Positions 38,446-50,200 of a stretch of DNA of 64,000 nucleotides are shown here, piece after piece (positions within the stretch are counted from its first letter, which is position 1; each line of letters opens with the position of its first letter). Origin of the DNA: Pempheris klunzingeri (Eukaryota; Chordata; Actinopteri; Acropomatiformes; Pempheridae). A model generated the notes under the pieces. The model was given only the letters and a program-made list of their open reading frames with translations, was not told the DNA's origin and did not search any database. Position numbers and translations under genes: made by a program. The stretch is from NCBI RefSeq assembly GCF_042242105.1, contig NC_092027.1, positions 1-64,000 on the forward strand, read 5' to 3'.

Positions 38446-41400
38446 ATGGAGATCGTCCATGTCTATACGAAGCTCCGCGGGGACTTCGGCCGGCAGTGCC
38501 TCTTCTCTGACCGGCCCGCTGAGCTGCTGGTGGACGTCCCTCCGGACCCGAACCTGGGCCTGCAGTTCATCCAGAGGAGCCCCCGGGACCAGGTCCTGCA
38601 GGCCTGCCGGGACATGTCGGAGCACCAGGTGACAGCACAGGACCGGATCGGTCCGGATCGGTCCGGAACAACAGAGTTTATTCTGGTTGTTAATCAGTAT
38701 GAACTCCTCTTTCATGTTGATCGTTAAAGAAAGTTTCTCCTCCTCAAGTACTACAGGAGAAGACCAAGGGGCAGAGAAGTGATTATTGAATAAGGAATGA
38801 TCAGTTGATTATTATTGATATCACTGATTTGTAGATCTTCTGATGTTTTGACCAGCAATCCTTCATCATTGATTAATGGGCTGATTGATTAATGGACTCA
38901 TCAATTAATTTGATCTGATTTGTCTTTAAACTACTAGAATTCATTTTCAGTCCAACCGCGAGTCTGTTTCACTGAATAAAAGCTGGTTGAACTCAGGTGT
39001 TCCTGTGTTTGTGTACAGGTGAATACGGAGCGCTTTGAGTCTGAGAGCTGTGGGATAAACCATGTGGAGGGGGGGTGGCCCAAAGACGTGAACCCCCAGG
39101 AGATGGAACAGACCATCCGCTTCAGGAAGAAGGTGGAGAAAGATGAGGGCTACATCAACAGCATCCTGCAGCTAGGCAGCGTAAGACCCCCAGTCCACTT
39201 CAGACTACTTCAGTCCACCTACATCCACAGCAGTCCCCACCGGTCCACTTTATCTCTGTGGTTGCAGCCACGCCTCCTGGTTGTGATGTCACTAGGTACT
39301 GAGTGATGTCATCCTGTCCAGGTGATGGAGCACTGCATCAGACAGAACAACGCCGTAGACATCTACCAGGACTACTTCGAGGATGAGGACGAGGTGGAGG
39401 AAAATCAGGAGTCACCGTCCGCCAAGACCATCAACGTGTTCAGGTAGAGCCGACAACAACAACACACAGGTGGAGGACAGGTAGAGGTTCAGGTGTAGTG
39501 AAGTGTGGTGGTTTCAGTAATGGCACTCTTGGCTCTTAACTGTCAGAAATCTTCTATGAAGTCTGGTATGTGGAGCTCCTCTGTCAGGAATGAAAATCAA
39601 AGCTACTTGTATCACCTGTGCATCTGCAGAGACCCTAACGAGGTGAAGCGTACCGTCACCGGCCTGTCGTGGCATCCTGACAGCGGCAGGAAGCTGGCAG
39701 CCGCCTACTCCTGCCTCGAGTTCCAGAAAACATCTAGAGACATGAGCTTGGACTCCTACATCTGGGACATCGGTAGGTGACAAGGACAGGTAGACTGGTT
39801 TAAATACACCAGCATCAGGTCTGTTGACAGGTGGATTTCTGTTTGGTTCCAGAGAACCCGAACAGGCCGGAGATGACTCTGAAGCCGGCGTCTCCACTTG
39901 TCTGTCTGGACTACAACCCCAAAGACCCCCACACTTTGGTGGGAGGCAGCTACAACGGGCAGATTGGTAGGTTAAGGTGCTGACTGACAGATGGCAAGGT
40001 TAGGGTTTGGGACAGGTGGACTCACCTGAAGATGTGTTTGTTTCAGCTTATTGGGACACCCGGAGGGGCAGCCAACCAGTGGAGCTGTCTTCTGTGGAGC
40101 ACAGTCACAGAGACCCGGTCTACAAGATCATCTGGCTTCAGTCCAAGACCGGGACAGATGTCTTCTCTGCCTCCACGGACGGACAGGTAGACCGACAAGA
40201 GATGGGTAGGGAGACGGGTAACGAGACGGGTAGAGAGACAAGAGACGGGTAATGAGACGGGTAGAGAGACGAGAGACAGGTATAGGTGGGCAACAGGTGC
40301 ACAGACAGGTGGACAGGTGAGAGGACAGACAGGTGGACAGTGTGCTGCACTGCTTCCTCTGTGTCTCAGGTGCTGTGGTGGGATGTCCGGCGGCTGTCAG
40401 AGCCCTCCGAGCGTCTGGTTCTGGACCCGAGCAGAGAGGGACGTCTGGACCGAGCATTGGGAGCTGTCAGCCTCGAGTTCGAGTCCACCATGGTGAGCCT
40501 GAACCCCCCGTGCCCCCCCCCCCCCCCCCCGACACACAGGGTCTCCGTTTGTCCTCCATCTCTGTCTGTCCCCATTTGTACCAGTCTCACTCTCTCTGAC
40601 CGGTGTCCCTGTCCCCATCTCTCCAGCCCACTAAGTTCATGGTGGGGACGGAGCAGGGCGTGGTTGTGTCCTGTAACAGGAAGGCCAAGACTCCGTTGGA
40701 GAAGATCGTCTGTACGTACGATGGCCACCACGGGCCCGTCTATGCCCTGCAGAGGAATCCCTTCTTCCCTAAGAACTTCCTCACCGTGGGGGACTGGACG
40801 GCCCGCATCTGGTCTGAGGACATCAAGGAGTCGTCCATCATGTGGACCAAGTAGGAGTCAGACACAGCTGGACAGGAGACGATGCAGAAAAGACTCCTTT
40901 CCGACCTGGTCCTTTCCGAACCGGTCCCTTCACTGTCTTCTGTCCTGTCTAGTTCTACATTTCATTTTGGTTTCTCACCATTTCGCCTTTCAATCTTGTT
41001 TCATCTAGTTAGTCTTTTTTAGTACCATCTGATCTGGTCATTCATCTGGTCTCATTGTGTCTCGTCTTATTTGTCCTGACATTTCCTCTGAGGAGACTCT
41101 TTGTCCTTTTAACCAGGTGTGAAAATGGAACTGAATCTATTACCTGCCACCTGTTGTTTCAGGTATCAGATGTCATACCTGATGGACGCCTGCTGGAGTC
41201 CAGTCAGACCGTCTGTCTTTTTCACTGTGAAGATGGACGGCGTGCTGGACGTCTGGGACATCTTGTTCAAGCAGAACGACCCCACGCTTAGTCTGAAGGT
41301 ACCTTTACGCTGTAAAAACACCGGAGTTTAGGGGGTTCTTTTTCTGTTAGCCGCCATGAGACAAAGAAGTGACAGGTGACCTGATGATGATGACGATGAT

Positions 41401-41840
41401 GTTTGTGTCTGTCGTGGTCCTCAGGTGTGCGACGAGGCGCTGTACAGCCTCCGTCTTCAGGATAATGGCCGTTTGGTGGCATGCGGCTCTCAGCAGGGCG
41501 GAGCAACGCTGCTGGAGATCTGCTCTGGACTGTCGACCCTCCAGAAGAACGAGAAGACTCTCCTGGCTGCTGTGAGAGATGCTGAGACACTGAATCCTAC
41601 CGAGAGCGTCTGTGTCATGTTACGGCTGCCAGAGCTGCTCATTCAAGAAACACATTTAAAGCAGCAGAAGAAGAAATGCAGCCTGTTTTATCCTGTGAGA
41701 AGAGTTTATCAGAGTGAAACACTGCAGCTGGAACAAGATGCACACGAGCCCTGTGGGATTTCAGGGGTCAGACAGCAGCTGGTCTGAAATCAGGACAAAT
41801 ACTGAGCTGCACAGGGTTTCCCAGAACAGTAGCTTTGATG

Positions 41841-41873
<33 letters not shown>

Positions 41874-42565
41874 TTAAAACTTTAGTGCATTCATGAGGAC
41901 CAGGCTGTGCGCAGGTGGGTTACCTGACCTCTGTCGTGTCTCCGCAGATGTTTGAACGGGAGACAAAGCGAGAGAAGATCCTTGAGGCTCGTCAGAGGGA
42001 GATCCGTCTGAAGGAGAGGAGCCGCTCAGAGCAGAGCAGAGAGGATGACAGAGGACGGGACAACGCAGATGACCTTGATCAGCTGATCACCAGAGCAGAG
42101 AAGGACTTCCACAGCGTGGTGGAGACTGAGCTGAGGAGGAGGAGGGACCAGGAGGACCACGAGGACCGGACCAACCGGGTCAGAACCACACGTCTGTCAC
42201 TACTCTGTCCCTCTGGACTGCTAGCTTCAGCTGCTAACTTCCTCACATCTGGAAATATGAAGCTACCATCAGCAGCTGTTAGCTTAGCTTAGCATTAAGA
42301 CTGGAGATGGGTTAGCAAGTAGCTTAGCTTAAATACTGGAAAAGAGTTAGCAGTTACCTTAGTTTAGTATAAGAACTGGAAACAGCTATCTTAGCAAAGC
42401 TGTACATAAATAGTGTGTATAAGAGCTTTACATAAAGACTGTGTGTGTGTGTATTTACTAGTTTAGTCGTCTCGACTGACACCAAGTTTGTTCTAAATCT
42501 TCTTTTCTCAGGAGAAAGACGTCTGTGAAGAAAAAGTGGAGAAAGATGAAGCAGAAATTTTATAA
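38446..42565 (+). CDS. dnai2: Axonemal dynein intermediate chain 2 (12 exons, 592 aa)
   Basis: Outer-arm dynein intermediate chain, needed to dock and assemble the motor on ciliary doublet microtubules. Exons: 38446-38628, 39019-39180, 39322-39443, 39630-39772, 39853-39966, 40047-40186, 40370-40492, 40627-40850, 41163-41298, 41425-41571, 41948-42178, 42512-42565. They sum to 1779 nt in frame and every intron is GT/AG. The start ([18 protein letters not shown]) and the segments [13 protein letters not shown] and [14 protein letters not shown] match the family. WD repeats run from about residue 155 to 490 ([42 protein letters not shown]). The C-terminal tail is a charged helix ([23 protein letters not shown]). 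Human DNAI2 is of similar length (about 605). I saw no disabling change. Confidence 0.96.
40499..40530. repeat. Poly-C run in dnai2 intron 7
   Basis: A run of about 18 C in intron 7, within a few bases of the splice donor. Homopolymer length in an assembly is uncertain here. Confidence 0.7.
41837..41874. repeat. (AAT)n microsatellite in dnai2 intron 10
   Basis: About 12 units of the trinucleotide. Confidence 0.9.
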
Positions 42566-42613
42566 AAACGTTCCTGTTGAGTCAGAGATTGTTTGGTTTC
42601 GTGTGAAAGAGTT

Positions 42614-42616
<3 letters not shown>

Positions 42617-42654
<38 letters not shown>
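42617..42654. repeat. (TA)n in the dnai2 3' UTR
   Basis: About 18 TA units between the stop codon and the polyadenylation signal. Confidence 0.9.
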
Positions 42655-42656
<2 letters not shown>

Positions 42657-42700
42657 AATACATGAAGGTCTGTTTAATGCTCCGCTGTTTGTAACTGCTC

Positions 42701-42706
42701 AATAAA
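42701..42706 (+). terminator. Polyadenylation signal of dnai2
   Basis: AATAAA 136 bases after the stop codon. Confidence 0.75.
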
Positions 42707-43034
42707 AAGGCCAAACCAGGACACTGATTTACTGTTTCTACACATGGTTTGAGTTGAAATACTGAAGGTCTGTCAATCAGGTCTGGATCAGGTCTGTCAA
42801 TCGGGTGTGACTCTGGTTCTTCTGATCCATCAGGGTCAGTTTTAAAGCTCGTCTCTATTTCTGTATTACGCTGTTCGTGTATTGTGTGTTCATAGTTTCC
42901 AGGCTAAGAGCCGCTGAGATTATGCCTTTATTGTGAAGGACACCGGAAAAAGCCGGAACTGAGTCCGTTAGCACCGTTAGCTGTTAGCAGCAGACCTCCG
43001 CTCTCTCTCCGGTGTCCCGGCACTCAGTCTCGAC

Positions 43035-44045
43035 ATGTCCCGGGTCCAGAGGATCCAGAAGCTCCGGGTCTTCATCAGCCAGCGGCTGAACGCGGCGCTC
43101 GAAGAGATTCTGACAGTTTTTGAGGAAACGATCGTGAAACACGAAGAAGAAGCGGCTCTTTGTCAGGAGGTCATCTCCCGCCAGCACGCGCTGCTCTGCG
43201 CGCTCCATAAACCGGTCATGGAGCCTCCGACATCAGGTGAGTCCGACTGGGCAGTTCAGGGGAAGGTTGAAGGGTCCGTTCGGGGCCAGGTTGGGCCAGA
43301 TTTACGGGTGTTGGTGGTCTGGATCAGGAGTAAAGCTGTTTGGATGTGTCTGTTTCCTGCAGACGTCCTGATGCAGCAGCCGGACCCCCCTGAGCACCAG
43401 AACCAGGAGCACCAGCTTCACCTGGACGAGGCTGACATAATCCAGTTCACATACAAGCCCAGGAGTGCAGCGAGGCCAGGTCAGGACCCGTCAGCTACCA
43501 GGACCACCTGGGCAGAACTGGGACCAGCGGATCCAGATTCAGACGTCCAGACGTCTGAGACCGAAGACAGCGACGACTACAGCCGAGACACGACTGACAC
43601 CAGAACCGCCTCAAACCAGCCAGAACCACAGGTGATCCGAGGACCAGGAGCAGCACAGAGCAGCAAAGTCCGCAACCGAACCTTCAGGGCCCGCAGGGTC
43701 TTAGTCCAGCACCTGAAAGTCCACCAGCAGGAGGCAGAGCCGGAGCCGCAGAACCAGACCAGGACCACGCAGAGGAGGAAGGGGGGCCCGGAGAACCAGA
43801 CCAGGACCACACAGAGGAGGAAGGGGGGGCTGGAGAACCAGAGCAGGATCCGGGAGAGAGAGGAGGGGGGTCATCAGAACTTCCAGCCCAACACAATCAC
43901 CAGAATCCAACTGGGGGAGGACCCTCACACCTGTGATGACTGTGGAAAGAAATTCTTGCAGGTGTGGAGGAAGAGGAGACACAGGTGCCCCCCACCTCAG
44001 AGGAAGAACCACCAGAGTCCAGAAGTAACCACACAGACCCCTTAA
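43035..44045 (+). CDS. Zinc-finger family gene E with only a relic finger, two exons, 294 aa
   Basis: Exon 1 is 43035-43236 (MSRVQRIQKLRVFISQRLNAALEEI..., donor CAG|GTGAGT). Exon 2 is 43363-44045 (acceptor TGCAG|AC, DVLMQQPDPPEHQNQEH). Together they make 885 nt in frame. The N-terminal domain has a single copy of the helical motif. The second exon lacks the KEEQEE linker and is rich in Gln, Arg, Thr and Glu. It includes a short tandem repeat (NQTRTTQRRKGG twice). Only one finger-like unit remains near the C-terminus, CDDCGKKF...RRHRC, which has one His and a Cys in the last ligand places. The 126-bp intron has no stop and is a multiple of three, so retention would give a 336-residue protein. 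It may be a reduced family member with a non-DNA-binding role, or a decaying gene. Confidence 0.72.
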   Translation: MSRVQRIQKLRVFISQRLNAALEEILTVFEETIVKHEEEAALCQEVISRQHALLCALHKPVMEPPTSGESDWAVQGKVEGSVRGQVGPDLRVLVVWIRSKAVWMCLFPADVLMQQPDPPEHQNQEHQLHLDEADIIQFTYKPRSAARPGQDPSATRTTWAELGPADPDSDVQTSETEDSDDYSRDTTDTRTASNQPEPQVIRGPGAAQSSKVRNRTFRARRVLVQHLKVHQQEAEPEPQNQTRTTQRRKGGPENQTRTTQRRKGGLENQSRIREREEGGHQNFQPNTITRIQLGEDPHTCDDCGKKFLQVWRKRRHRCPPPQRKNHQSPEVTTQTP

Positions 44046-44320
44046 AGGTCAGAGTCTGGTTCAGCTTTGTTGTTCATCTTTTCCTCGTGACGAATTCTCT
44101 TCTCTGTTAGTTCAGTTTCGTTTTTACACTGAAGCAGAGAAACGAGAACAGAGAGGCTGCTGGGAAAAACTGCAGGGAAACTATTGGGGGAGGGGGTTAC
44201 CTGTGCTCCTGTTGTTGGATTGGAACCAGAACTCTTCAGGATTGTAGACGGACAGATCTCCTGTTTGTTCTTCCAGTTTCTGTCTCTAACAAAGACATTT
44301 TCTACCTGGACTCAGACCCT

Positions 44321-44425
44321 GTCTACATCTGTTCACTTCCTGTCTACATCTGTTCACTTCCTGTCCACATCTGTTCACTTCCTGTCCACACATGTCCACT
44401 TCCTGTCTACACATGTCCACTTCCT
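44321..44425. repeat. 21-bp minisatellite, 5 copies, in gene E 3' region
   Basis: Five units built on GTCTACATCTGTTCACTTCC(T), changing gradually to GTCTACACATGTCCACTTCC(T). Confidence 0.92.
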
Positions 44426-44438
44426 GCTCTGCCTGAAA

Positions 44439-44444
44439 AATAAA
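44439..44444 (+). terminator. Polyadenylation signal, probably gene E
   Basis: AATAAA about 390 bases after the stop codon of gene E. Confidence 0.55.
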
Positions 44445-44639
44445 CATAATTTGTTCAAACTGTAAGTAAAATGTCCTCCGTCTTTTCTCAAACCACCTGG
44501 ACAGAGACTGATGTGGACCTTTTGAGATCCCTCAGACCCTGAGGACAGAAATCCCGCAGGAGTGTGTGTGTGTGTGTGGGGGGGTCTGATTTTCTGCATT
44601 CATCTTTTCTGCTCTAATTGTTACATTCTCAGTCTCAGT

Positions 44640-45445
44640 TACAGCAAAGGAGGTTGGACAGAGAGAGAGAGACAACAGCAGCTACAGCACTAACAACAGG
44701 AGTGAGACTAATAAATTATCACTATGGTAACAATGAAAAACATGATGAGTGGACGACGATCTGCAACAGTGATTCATGAAGCAGAGAACCACAGCAGGAG
44801 AACCAGAACCAGAGAACCACAGCAGCAGGACCAGGATCCACAGGAACCAGAGATCCACAGCAGCAGGACCAGGACCAGGATCCACAGGAACCAGAGAACC
44901 ACAGCAGCAGAACCAGAACCAGGATCCACAGGAACCAGAGAACCACAGCAGGAGAGCCAGGACCATGATCCACAGGAACCAGAGATCCACAGCAGTAGGA
45001 CCAGGACCAGGATCCACAGGAACCAAAGATCCACAGCAGCAGGACCAGGACCAGGATCCACAGGAACCTGAGAACCACAGCAGGAGAGCCAGGACCAGGA
45101 TCCACAGGAACCAGAGAACCACAGCAGGAGAGCCAGGACCAGGATCCACAGGAACCAGAGAACCACAGCAGCAGGACCAGGACCAGGATCCACAGGAACC
45201 AGAGAGATGAGAAAAGCACAGAAAGGCTCCGGGGAAGATACCAAGTTAGTAACAGACATTAAGGAGACATGAAGCATCAGGATGGAGAGGAAGAGGAGGA
45301 GAGAGGAGCCCAGTGCATCATGGGAGTCCCCCGGCAGTCTGAGCCTATAGCAGCATAACTAGGAGCTGGTCCAAGACCTGATCCAGCCCTGAACTATAGG
45401 CTTCATCACTAAGGAAGGTTTTTAGTCCACTCTTAAATGTAGAGA
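44640..45445. mobile_element. Dispersed repeat copy carrying the 44-bp minisatellite
   Basis: Sequence after the minisatellite (CACAGAAAGGCTCCGGGGAAG, GAGGAGCCCAGTGCA, GAGTCCCCCGGCAGTCTGAG, AGGAAGGTTTTTAGTC) is repeated closely at 46350-46576. The two loci are therefore copies of one dispersed element. It has no coding frame; class unknown, probably a non-autonomous element. The left boundary is estimated. Confidence 0.65.
44785..45207. repeat. 44-bp minisatellite, about 10 copies
   Basis: Units begin AGAACCACAGCAGGAG or AGATCCACAGCAGCAG and end GATCCACAGGAACC. Several units have small internal deletions. It is the reverse complement of the array at 23970-24189. Confidence 0.93.
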
Positions 45446-45665
45446 GGGTTATGGGATGTAATTTTAAGACTTATGGAGTTTATAGTTTTTAATTTTCAAA
45501 TCTATGCACCATTTGACAACATGCAGCCTGCTGAACATTTAAAATCATGTTTTTAAAGCGGTTGTGTTTAATATCACATCTGGTTTTATTGTGAATGTGT
45601 ATTTAAATGGAGATAACCGGAGTAGAGACGTGTTGAGAGCTGAGGTGGTGACGTCACCAAGTCTG

Positions 45666-45697
45666 CTCCAGTCTGGACTTCTGAGTCCAGACTGGAG
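45666..45697. other. Perfect 14-bp stem hairpin
   Basis: CTCCAGTCTGGACT and AGTCCAGACTGGAG are exact reverse complements separated by TCTG. No thymine run follows and no gene end is next to it; function unknown. Confidence 0.8.
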
Positions 45698-45726
45698 GAC
45701 GAACTACCAACTACACAAGTCTGAAC

Positions 45727-47090
45727 TTTTTTTTTTTTTTTTTTCAATGCTTTATTGAGAAAATAAACAAGTATGGCAACTTGATTTAACAGACATTGTA
45801 ACAATATAAAGAGATTGCCAAGGGAACATCAACTTATCTCAAAATATAATACATACATTTGGTGCGTCAACATAATAAATTCAGAGCAGATTGAGGTAGA
45901 GGTTAGGTAAATAAATCTTTAAAAGAACTAAATTAAAATAAAAAGATAGATAAGATAATAATCACTGATATTTCAATTTCAATTTTCAATTTATTTGTAT
46001 AGCCCAATATCACAACAGAGTGTCTCACAGTGCTTTACAAAGTTCACTGAAATAAACAAGAAGTGTAAGCGAACAAACAATCTAATAAAGAGTCCAGCAG
46101 TCGATGAGGCCAATGGATCAGTCCGGTGGATCAGTCCGAGGCATCACCTGCCCTTTATGACCCTCCTTCTTCGGGAAGGAAAAACCCAGTGGGAAAAGAG
46201 AAACCTCCGGGAGCACCACAATGAAGGAGAGATCCAGCTCCCAAGGACGGACAGGCTGTAGCCTCGGACAGACGCACATCCATTGGCTGATGGAGAACCG
46301 CATCAGCAGGACCAGGACCAGGATCCACAGGATTCACAGGAACCTGAGAGATGAGGAAGCACAGAAAGGCTCCGGGGAAGATAGCAAGTTAGAGGCAGAC
46401 ATTTGGCTGACATGAGACATAAGGATGGAGAGGAAGAGGAGGATAGAGAATAGAGGAGCCCAGTGCACCAATGGAGTCCCCCGGCAGTCTGAGCCTATAG
46501 CAGCATAACTAGGGGCTGGTCTAAGGACTGAGCCAGCCCTTAAATATATGCTTTGTCAAAAAGGAAGGTTTTTAGTCTGATATCACAAGAGGCAATTCCT
46601 ACTAATTTCAGCTATCCAATTCAGTTGGGAAATTTTTTAAGATATCATATAATTTCTGTGCTTTTAGACCTTTAAGAAGGTTTAAAGATTTCATATATAT
46701 TTTAAATTCATTCAGGAAAATAATTTTGGGGGATGTTTTCAGTACTCTGTTCTTATGGATAAAGAATTTTGCTAGACAGAATTACATTACAGCATAATTC
46801 ATCATTTTTGTTTTGCAAGATCATACCAAAGGTTATATTGTCTCTAGAGATAGAAGCTGGAAGCAATGGAATTTTTTGTTTGATCCATTTGTGAATGTTA
46901 AGCCAAAACGTTTGTATTATACCACGAGAAAAATACATGGTCCGTAGTTTCAATATCATTTTTACAAAATATGCATATATTGTCATCAATATTAAAGCGT
47001 AGTCTGAGTAATTCTTTAGAAGGATAAATATTGTTCAGAATTTTAAAGTGCGTTTCTTTCGTTTTGGGGGGTATAGGGAATGTTAACGCC
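45727..47090 (-). mobile_element. L1-type LINE 3' end, 5' truncated, with a nested insertion
   Basis: The plus-strand run of 18 T at 45727-45744 is the poly-A tail of a minus-strand element. From 47090 down the minus strand reads as the C-terminus of an L1-like ORF2. It shows LTFPIPPKTKETHFKILNNIYPSKELLRLRF, then a CIFCKNDIETTDHVFFSC-like zinc-knuckle region, interrupted by frameshifts. The element is split by another repeat at 45972-46576. It has no reverse transcriptase core and is inactive. Its 5' end stops about 150 bp before gene F. Confidence 0.78.
45972..46576. mobile_element. Dispersed repeat nested in the L1, with one 44-bp minisatellite unit
   Basis: The insert is flanked by CTGATAT on both sides (45965-45971 and 46577-46583), a likely 7-bp target duplication. 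It begins TTCAATTTCAATTTTCAATTT and ATTTGTATAGCCC, and ends AAGGAAGGTTTTTAGT. It holds about one unit of the 44-bp minisatellite at 46296-46345. This near-complete copy shows the element's full extent (about 605 bp). Confidence 0.7.
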
Positions 47091-47247
47091 CCCGGAATTC
47101 CCATCACTACTACACTGGACGCAGAAAAATGACGTAATATTTGAGCGCCTGCAACGTCATCTTACGCAAAGACGTGAATGCAGGGATCCCGGAAGCATCC
47201 TCGCATTGTTTACATCCTCCTCTTTGTTCGGTGGAAATTCCGCCAGA

Positions 47248-50200
47248 ATGTCCAAAAAACGGTCGAAAAGCAGCGAGAGCGGCAGCCTGCGGGCGGCGGT
47301 GGACGAGCAGCTGGCGGCGGCCGCGGAGGAGATCCTGTGGCTGCTGAGGGAGCGCAGACAAGCGGGAGTGGAGCAGCTGAAGCAGCTGGTGACGGAACGG
47401 ATCACCGCGGCCGTGGAGCACATCTTCACCGTGTTTGAAGCGACCAGAGCGGCCGAAAGAGGACGAGAGGAGCCCGGTGAGAGATCCGACAGGAGAGGCT
47501 AGAGACAGCTTAGACACCCGAGTCAGCGGGGTCCATTTACTGCCAGAGCTTTCAACCGCATTACGTGGTCTGTATGAGCCGACAGTGGTGTGTGGTGGCC
47601 TACAGGCATGTAGACACACTGTACACACGTGTGTCCACATTACACAAATGTACTGTATACTGGGGGGCTGCACTGGGTTGTGTGTCCCACCAAAGTTAAA
47701 GTTGGGGGGCCTGATAAACCAGCTTTACTGTAGTGCGGGGATGATAATACCACCTCCGGCCACTAGATGTCAGTAATAAGTCTCTACAGCCAGAGCAAAA
47801 AAAACTGGAGGAACGAGCATCCAATCACAAGGACATATCTGACAAATACCAGCCAATCACAGCACAGCAGGGTGGGACCGTGAAGCTGGAAATGTGTGTC
47901 CAGAGTTCAGAGGTTAGCATATGATAAACACAAGTTTCTGTTATTGTGACCAACTCAGCATCACTGTTAGCTTCACTGCTGGCGTCAGCATTAGCATAAG
48001 AGCCTGGTGCGGCTGGTGCTGACCTGACCAGCCTGGCAGGCCTACAGACATGAGCCCTGGTGAGGACGGAGAAGTCCTGCTGACAGAGAAGCTGCTGTTT
48101 GAGTAAACCAAATCTTTTAAAAGCATCAGAGTGAAGCTGCTTCACTGAAAACTCACCTGCTTGCTGCCACAGATGTGTCTGCTGCCCCGCTGAGCCGCTT
48201 CACTCTCTGACTGCGTCTTTCAAACATTAATGATCGAGCCTGGAAGTCAGCAACAATCCTGTAGGGCGAAAGTGATGACATCACATTCAGCTCGCTGCTC
48301 CAAGCTGTAACCGACAGGTCACATGATCTTCCATGTGTCGATGACAGGTCACATGGCCCATCATTTGTTCGTGGTAGTCTTGTATTGATGAAGCGACTTG
48401 ATGTGGCGACTGGCTGCTTCTACTTCCTGCCTTCCGGCACTCACTGTTAGTGACTCGGCATCCTGCTAGCATGACGTTAGTTTTGTGGCTGACGGCTGAA
48501 TTAAGCAGATTAGAAATATCTCCTGTCTGAGGCTCGTCCTATCTACTGGAGGAAAGAACAGCGTTTCCATTGTAGAAGAACCTTATAGGATGGGGATGAC
48601 TGCTCCAGGTATTAGTCAGACCCTCAGGTGTTACCAGGGAAACCGAGCTATGCCTTTAGATTTTGACTTAAAAACAGATTAAATAGATGGAGAGATAGAT
48701 TTATTCATCAAATCACTTAAAGTCAAAATTCAGTTCAGCATAAGTGAATGAATGACTTTTTGCTTGCCAGGTGACCACAGGGTGTCAGAGGGACGAAACC
48801 TGACGAGGTTCCATAACCAGGAATTAATGGACTCTGCAGAGACAACTGATCAGCCTCCACGTCGTCCATTCATTCCTGATAATGGACACCTGGTCAGGCA
48901 TTAGTACATAATATATACAATGTACCGTTTACAGTGTATATGATGTATATATACTGTATGTATGTGTATAATGTGGTCAGACTTGTCCATCTGAGTGTCC
49001 AGAGGCTGAATGGTGAACTGTCCCTTTAACTGTCTCGCTGTGTCTCCTCTGCAGAGTTGTGTCTGTCAGTTGGTGTCCACGGTCTCTGTGATGAAAACCC
49101 TCTGAAGCCCAACGTCTCTGTGGACGACCGACGGAAGGAACCTCTGCCCAGCACTTCCTCCAGGCTGGAGGACAGCTCTGACACGGACCAGCGCCCGGCC
49201 TCTCCGAACGATCTGGCCGATGAGGATGAGGAGGATGAAGGGGCGGCGCCTCACTGCTGCAAAGTGTGCGGGAAGTCGTTCGACAGGAAGGGCTTTCTGA
49301 TGAAACACGTGGAGAAGCACCTGAAGGAGGCAGAGTGTTTGTGCGGTCTGTGCGGTGAGCGTTTGGAGTCCAATAATGGCTTGCGGCTGCACCTTCAAAC
49401 GCACCGTGACAGCAGCAGGACCTGTGACATCTGCGGCAAGAAGTTCCCATCGATTCGAGCGCAGGAGACTCACCTGAGGCTGCACACCGGGGAGAAACCC
49501 TTCACCTGCCACGTCTGCGGCAAAGGCTTCAACCAGAAGGGCAACATGGTGACACACATGAGGATCCACACGGCAGAGAAACCGTTCAGCTGCACTGTCT
49601 GCCACAAAGACTTCAGCCACGCTGGCTCTCTGGAGCGCCACATGAAGGCCCATGACGGACACACACCCTTCACCTGCCACATCTGTGGGAAAGACTTCAA
49701 CAAGAGCGCTGAGCTCAGGCGACACGTCCGAAGCCACGAGGCTGCCACCAACGACACGCCCAGTGTTAGGAGCAGACGCAGGAAACCCAGTCTGACTCCG
49801 TCTCACTGCTGCAAGGTCTGTGGGAACGCCTTCCACAACCGCGGGAACTTTGTGCGACATGCAGAGACTCATGTGAAGGATCCTGAATGCCGCTGTGGCG
49901 TTTGCGGTGAGCAGGCGGAGTCCTCAGAGGCTCTGCAGCTCCACATCCAGAGCCACAGGGAGACCAGCAGGATCTGCGACATCTGCGGTATCAGCTTCAG
50001 GGACATGGAGATCCACATGAGGACACACACCGGCCAGAAACCCTTCAGCTGCAAAGACTGTGGCAAGGACTTCCCCCGCAAGGGCTCGCTGGAGCGACAC
50101 ATGAAACTGCACGCCGGCGAGAGGCCGTACATCTGCGAGTTCTGTGGGAAGACCTTCATCGAGAACACCGTCCTGAAGAGACACATCAAGAGCCACACAG

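Noticed and set aside
40128-40457. Minus-strand frames over dnai2 introns 6-7
   Set aside because: Lie across introns and exons of dnai2 on the wrong strand, partly made of short GAGACGGGTA repeats.
44682-45277. Open frames of about 150 codons on both strands
   Set aside because: Produced by the 44-bp minisatellite.
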